64,000 bases of DNA from Flavobacterium marginilacus (GTDB lineage: Bacteria > Bacteroidota > Bacteroidia > Flavobacteriales > Flavobacteriaceae), in the NCBI RefSeq assembly GCF_026870155.1, contig NZ_CP113975.1, forward strand, positions 4,402,001 through 4,466,000. The letters run 5' to 3'. Numbering within the stretch: position 1 is the stretch's first letter; each line of letters starts with the position of its first letter. Made by a program: the position numbers and the translations under genes. Positions 62,066-64,000 of this stretch are shown here, piece by piece. The notes under the pieces were generated by a model. The model was not told the DNA's origin. It saw only the letters and a list, made by a program, of their open reading frames with translations, and searched no databases.

Positions 62066-63484
62066 ATGAGAAAAATTTATCTCTTAGCAGCAGGTCTACT
62101 AACTATGGCTGCTGCAAACGCTCAAGTTTCATTTGGGAACATGCAAAACCAAATTTCAAGAAGCAAAGATGGAATCAACGTTTTTGATGTACAAAAAAAT
62201 GATGCAGAATTCAAAGGGCTAAGTGTCGATTTAGGAGGTGCATTCAATATGGATTTCCAAGCAATAAATTCCTTCAATGACCAGCCTGAAACCTTTGCTG
62301 CCCCTGCAAAAATTATTGGTTACCGATTAATGAATACTGAAAACAACTTTGTTCTTCCCGCTGCTGATATGACAATTGCCGCTCAATTATATGATGGTGT
62401 AAGAGTAAATCTAGATATTTATTTAGCTTCAAGACACCACAATGATACTTATGCAAGAGGCGGTTATTTACAAATTGACAAGCTGGACTTCATCAAAAAA
62501 GACTTCTTGGCTGATGTAATGCAATATGCAACAATTAAAATCGGACAAATGGAGAATAACTTTGGTGATGCACACTTTAGAAGTTCTGACAACGGTAGTA
62601 CACTCAGAAATGCATTTGTTGGAAATAACATTATGAATCCTTTCACTACAGAGATGGGTATTGAAGTATATTACAACCGAAACGGATTCGTAAGCATGCT
62701 GGGTGCTACAAATGGAAATTTAAATCAAGGTACGCAAGAAGTAATGTATCCTGCTCTTTCTCCAGCAACTCCAGATGCAAATACAGCAGTAAGCCCAACA
62801 ATCTTAGCAAAATTTGGTTATGACAAAAAATTAAACAAAGATTTGAGAGTGAGACTTACAGGTTCTTTATACCATAATTCAAATTTGGGTAACTCAAATT
62901 TATACTCATCTTCTAGATCTGGATTTGGTTTTTGGGGAGTATTAAACAATAATGCCTATACCAATTCTAATAATCCTAATACTGTTGCTAATCCAATTGC
63001 TGTTCCTACTAGTTATAATTCAACTTCTACACCAGAGGCAACTTTCAACCCTAACTTCAAAAACTGGGCTACTTCATACATGATTAACCCATTTGTAAAA
63101 TATCAGGGTCTTGAATTCTTTGGAACTATAGAATTAGCTTCAGGAGGTGATAAAGCAGGTGATGATACAAAACGTACTGCTAACCAATATGCTGGAGAGC
63201 TTATCTACAGATTTGGAAAAACAGAACAATTCTATATCGCTGGAAAATACAATACTGTGTCTGGAAAATTGTCTAATGCTGATGCAAAAAAAGTTACTGT
63301 AGACAAAATTGAATCAAGCATTGGCTGGTTCATGACAAAAAACATTGTAGCAAAATTAGATTATGTTAATCAAAACTATAGAGATTACACACAATTTATT
63401 GGAAATGTACCTACTGGAAATGTTAATAATTTTTATGGAGGTAAATTCAGCGGTCTGGTATTTGAAGCAGCAATTTCTTTCTAA
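62066..63484 (+). CDS. Porin-like outer-membrane protein
   Basis: This 472-residue protein has a signal peptide ending in ANAQ (about 1-20). A series of amphipathic strands (VRVNLDIYLASRHH, GGYLQIDKLDFI, TIKIGQMENNFGDAHFRSS) ends in a C-terminal strand with terminal Phe. The motif IKIGQMENNFGDAHFR resembles a conserved segment of porin-type barrels that precedes a plug loop. The substrate is unknown. The next gene starts three bases after its stop. Confidence 0.82.
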   Translation: MRKIYLLAAGLLTMAAANAQVSFGNMQNQISRSKDGINVFDVQKNDAEFKGLSVDLGGAFNMDFQAINSFNDQPETFAAPAKIIGYRLMNTENNFVLPAADMTIAAQLYDGVRVNLDIYLASRHHNDTYARGGYLQIDKLDFIKKDFLADVMQYATIKIGQMENNFGDAHFRSSDNGSTLRNAFVGNNIMNPFTTEMGIEVYYNRNGFVSMLGATNGNLNQGTQEVMYPALSPATPDANTAVSPTILAKFGYDKKLNKDLRVRLTGSLYHNSNLGNSNLYSSSRSGFGFWGVLNNNAYTNSNNPNTVANPIAVPTSYNSTSTPEATFNPNFKNWATSYMINPFVKYQGLEFFGTIELASGGDKAGDDTKRTANQYAGELIYRFGKTEQFYIAGKYNTVSGKLSNADAKKVTVDKIESSIGWFMTKNIVAKLDYVNQNYRDYTQFIGNVPTGNVNNFYGGKFSGLVFEAAISF

Positions 63485-63487
63485 AAC

Positions 63488-64000
63488 ATGAACAGAATAT
63501 CAATTATAGCTATGGGTTTAGTTCTTCTTATTTCATTAGGAAGTGCTAAACCCATTTCTTCAATAATTGATTCCAATATTATTATCATTGACAGATTAGA
63601 AATAGAAATATCAGGAAATTCAACAATTGGCCAATACAACTGCTCCAATTCGCTTTCGTACAGAGATACCATTTATTTGAACTCAAACACAAAAAACAGT
63701 CTGAAATCCGAAATTTCAATGAATGACTTTGAATGCGGTAACAGAATTATGAACAAAGACGTAAAGACCACAGTAAAAGCAGTCAAATATCCCAAAAGCA
63801 CTGTTACCATTACCAACATAAAAGCATTTGGCACCAATTATAAATGCAGCTTGAATTTTCGCATAACAGACAAAACTCTTTCTTATCAAAACATGATTCT
63901 AAAAAACAACAAAGAATCTCTTGAAGGAAATATAGCAGTAAAATTTTCAGACATTGCTCTGGAACCGCCAACAAAAATGGGCGGTATCATAAAAGTAAAA
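63488..64000 (+). CDS. YceI-like exported protein, 3' end outside window
   Basis: The frame is open from the ATG at 63488 to the window edge (171 codons). It starts with a signal peptide (about 1-21; SIIAMGLVLLISLGSA). The body aligns loosely with the YceI barrel (ISMNDFECGNRIMNKDVKTTVKAVKYPKSTVTI parallels the Ser-Met-Asp-Lys region of the first YceI gene). It starts three bases after the porin-like gene, so the three are one operon. The family call is provisional because the C-terminus is missing. Confidence 0.72.
   Translation, partial: MNRISIIAMGLVLLISLGSAKPISSIIDSNIIIIDRLEIEISGNSTIGQYNCSNSLSYRDTIYLNSNTKNSLKSEISMNDFECGNRIMNKDVKTTVKAVKYPKSTVTITNIKAFGTNYKCSLNFRITDKTLSYQNMILKNNKESLEGNIAVKFSDIALEPPTKMGGIIKVK

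Noticed and set aside
1..64000. CRISPR arrays, rRNA genes, prophage or integrase genes, replication origin
   Set aside because: No regularly spaced repeats, rRNA sequences, integrase or phage proteins, or DnaA-box clusters were seen on either strand.

Overview
The window is a chromosomal segment from a member of the Flavobacteriaceae, most likely Flavobacterium or a close relative. The evidence is low GC, the gliding genes gldB and gldC, a type IX secretion (T9SS) C-terminal sorting domain, a short primary sigma factor of the Bacteroidota type, promoters with the TAnnTTTG -7 element, and no Shine-Dalgarno-like sites. No rRNA, CRISPR array, prophage or complete transposase gene was seen. One tRNA and one short MITE-like element are present.

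Layout. 1-2160: end of a membrane histidine kinase, its LytTR response regulator and a small membrane protein. 2606-8539: a very large DUF2339 membrane protein, the primary sigma factor, ribulose-phosphate 3-epimerase and a CBS-pair protein. 8888-23640: an accessory metabolic region with a secreted GH78 rhamnosidase, a Crp-type regulator, an MBL-fold protein with an NTF2-like lipoprotein, and a sugar operon (MFS sugar porter, DUF5107-TPR protein, GH2 hydrolase) opposite an AraC regulator. It has no SusC/SusD pair. 23948-24516: tRNA-Arg and a YqeY-type protein. 24789-40760: the division and cell wall (dcw) cluster on the minus strand, mraZ-rsmH-ftsL-ftsI-murE-mraY-murD-ftsW-murG-murC-ftsQ-ftsA-ftsZ. 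A three-copy 10-bp repeat upstream of mraZ looks like the MraZ operator. 41137-42551: an alpha/beta hydrolase and the GTPase EngB.

42717-50417 looks like an accessory insert between conserved blocks. It holds a lipoprotein, a secreted HExxH metallopeptidase resembling polymorphic-toxin peptidases, a Sel1-repeat protein with a T9SS sorting domain, a small exported protein, a transglutaminase-like protein and an O-antigen ligase-family protein. The first three are tightly packed and are the best candidate here for an uncharacterised system (possible secreted toxin plus lipoprotein immunity).

50453-60928: gldC-gldB, nadE, a LuxR-type response regulator, dnaG (all four N-terminal zinc ligands replaced), a MITE, an ECF sigma/anti-sigma/outer-membrane protein operon, a polyprenyl synthetase and rlmN. 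61491-64000: a YceI protein, an outer-membrane porin-like protein and the start of a second YceI-like protein that runs off the window.

Most of the core genes serve growth and envelope building: sigma factor, primase, peptidoglycan synthesis, division and gliding. Between them lie accessory loci for glycoside use and secreted proteins. All functional calls come from reading motifs by eye; no database search was run.
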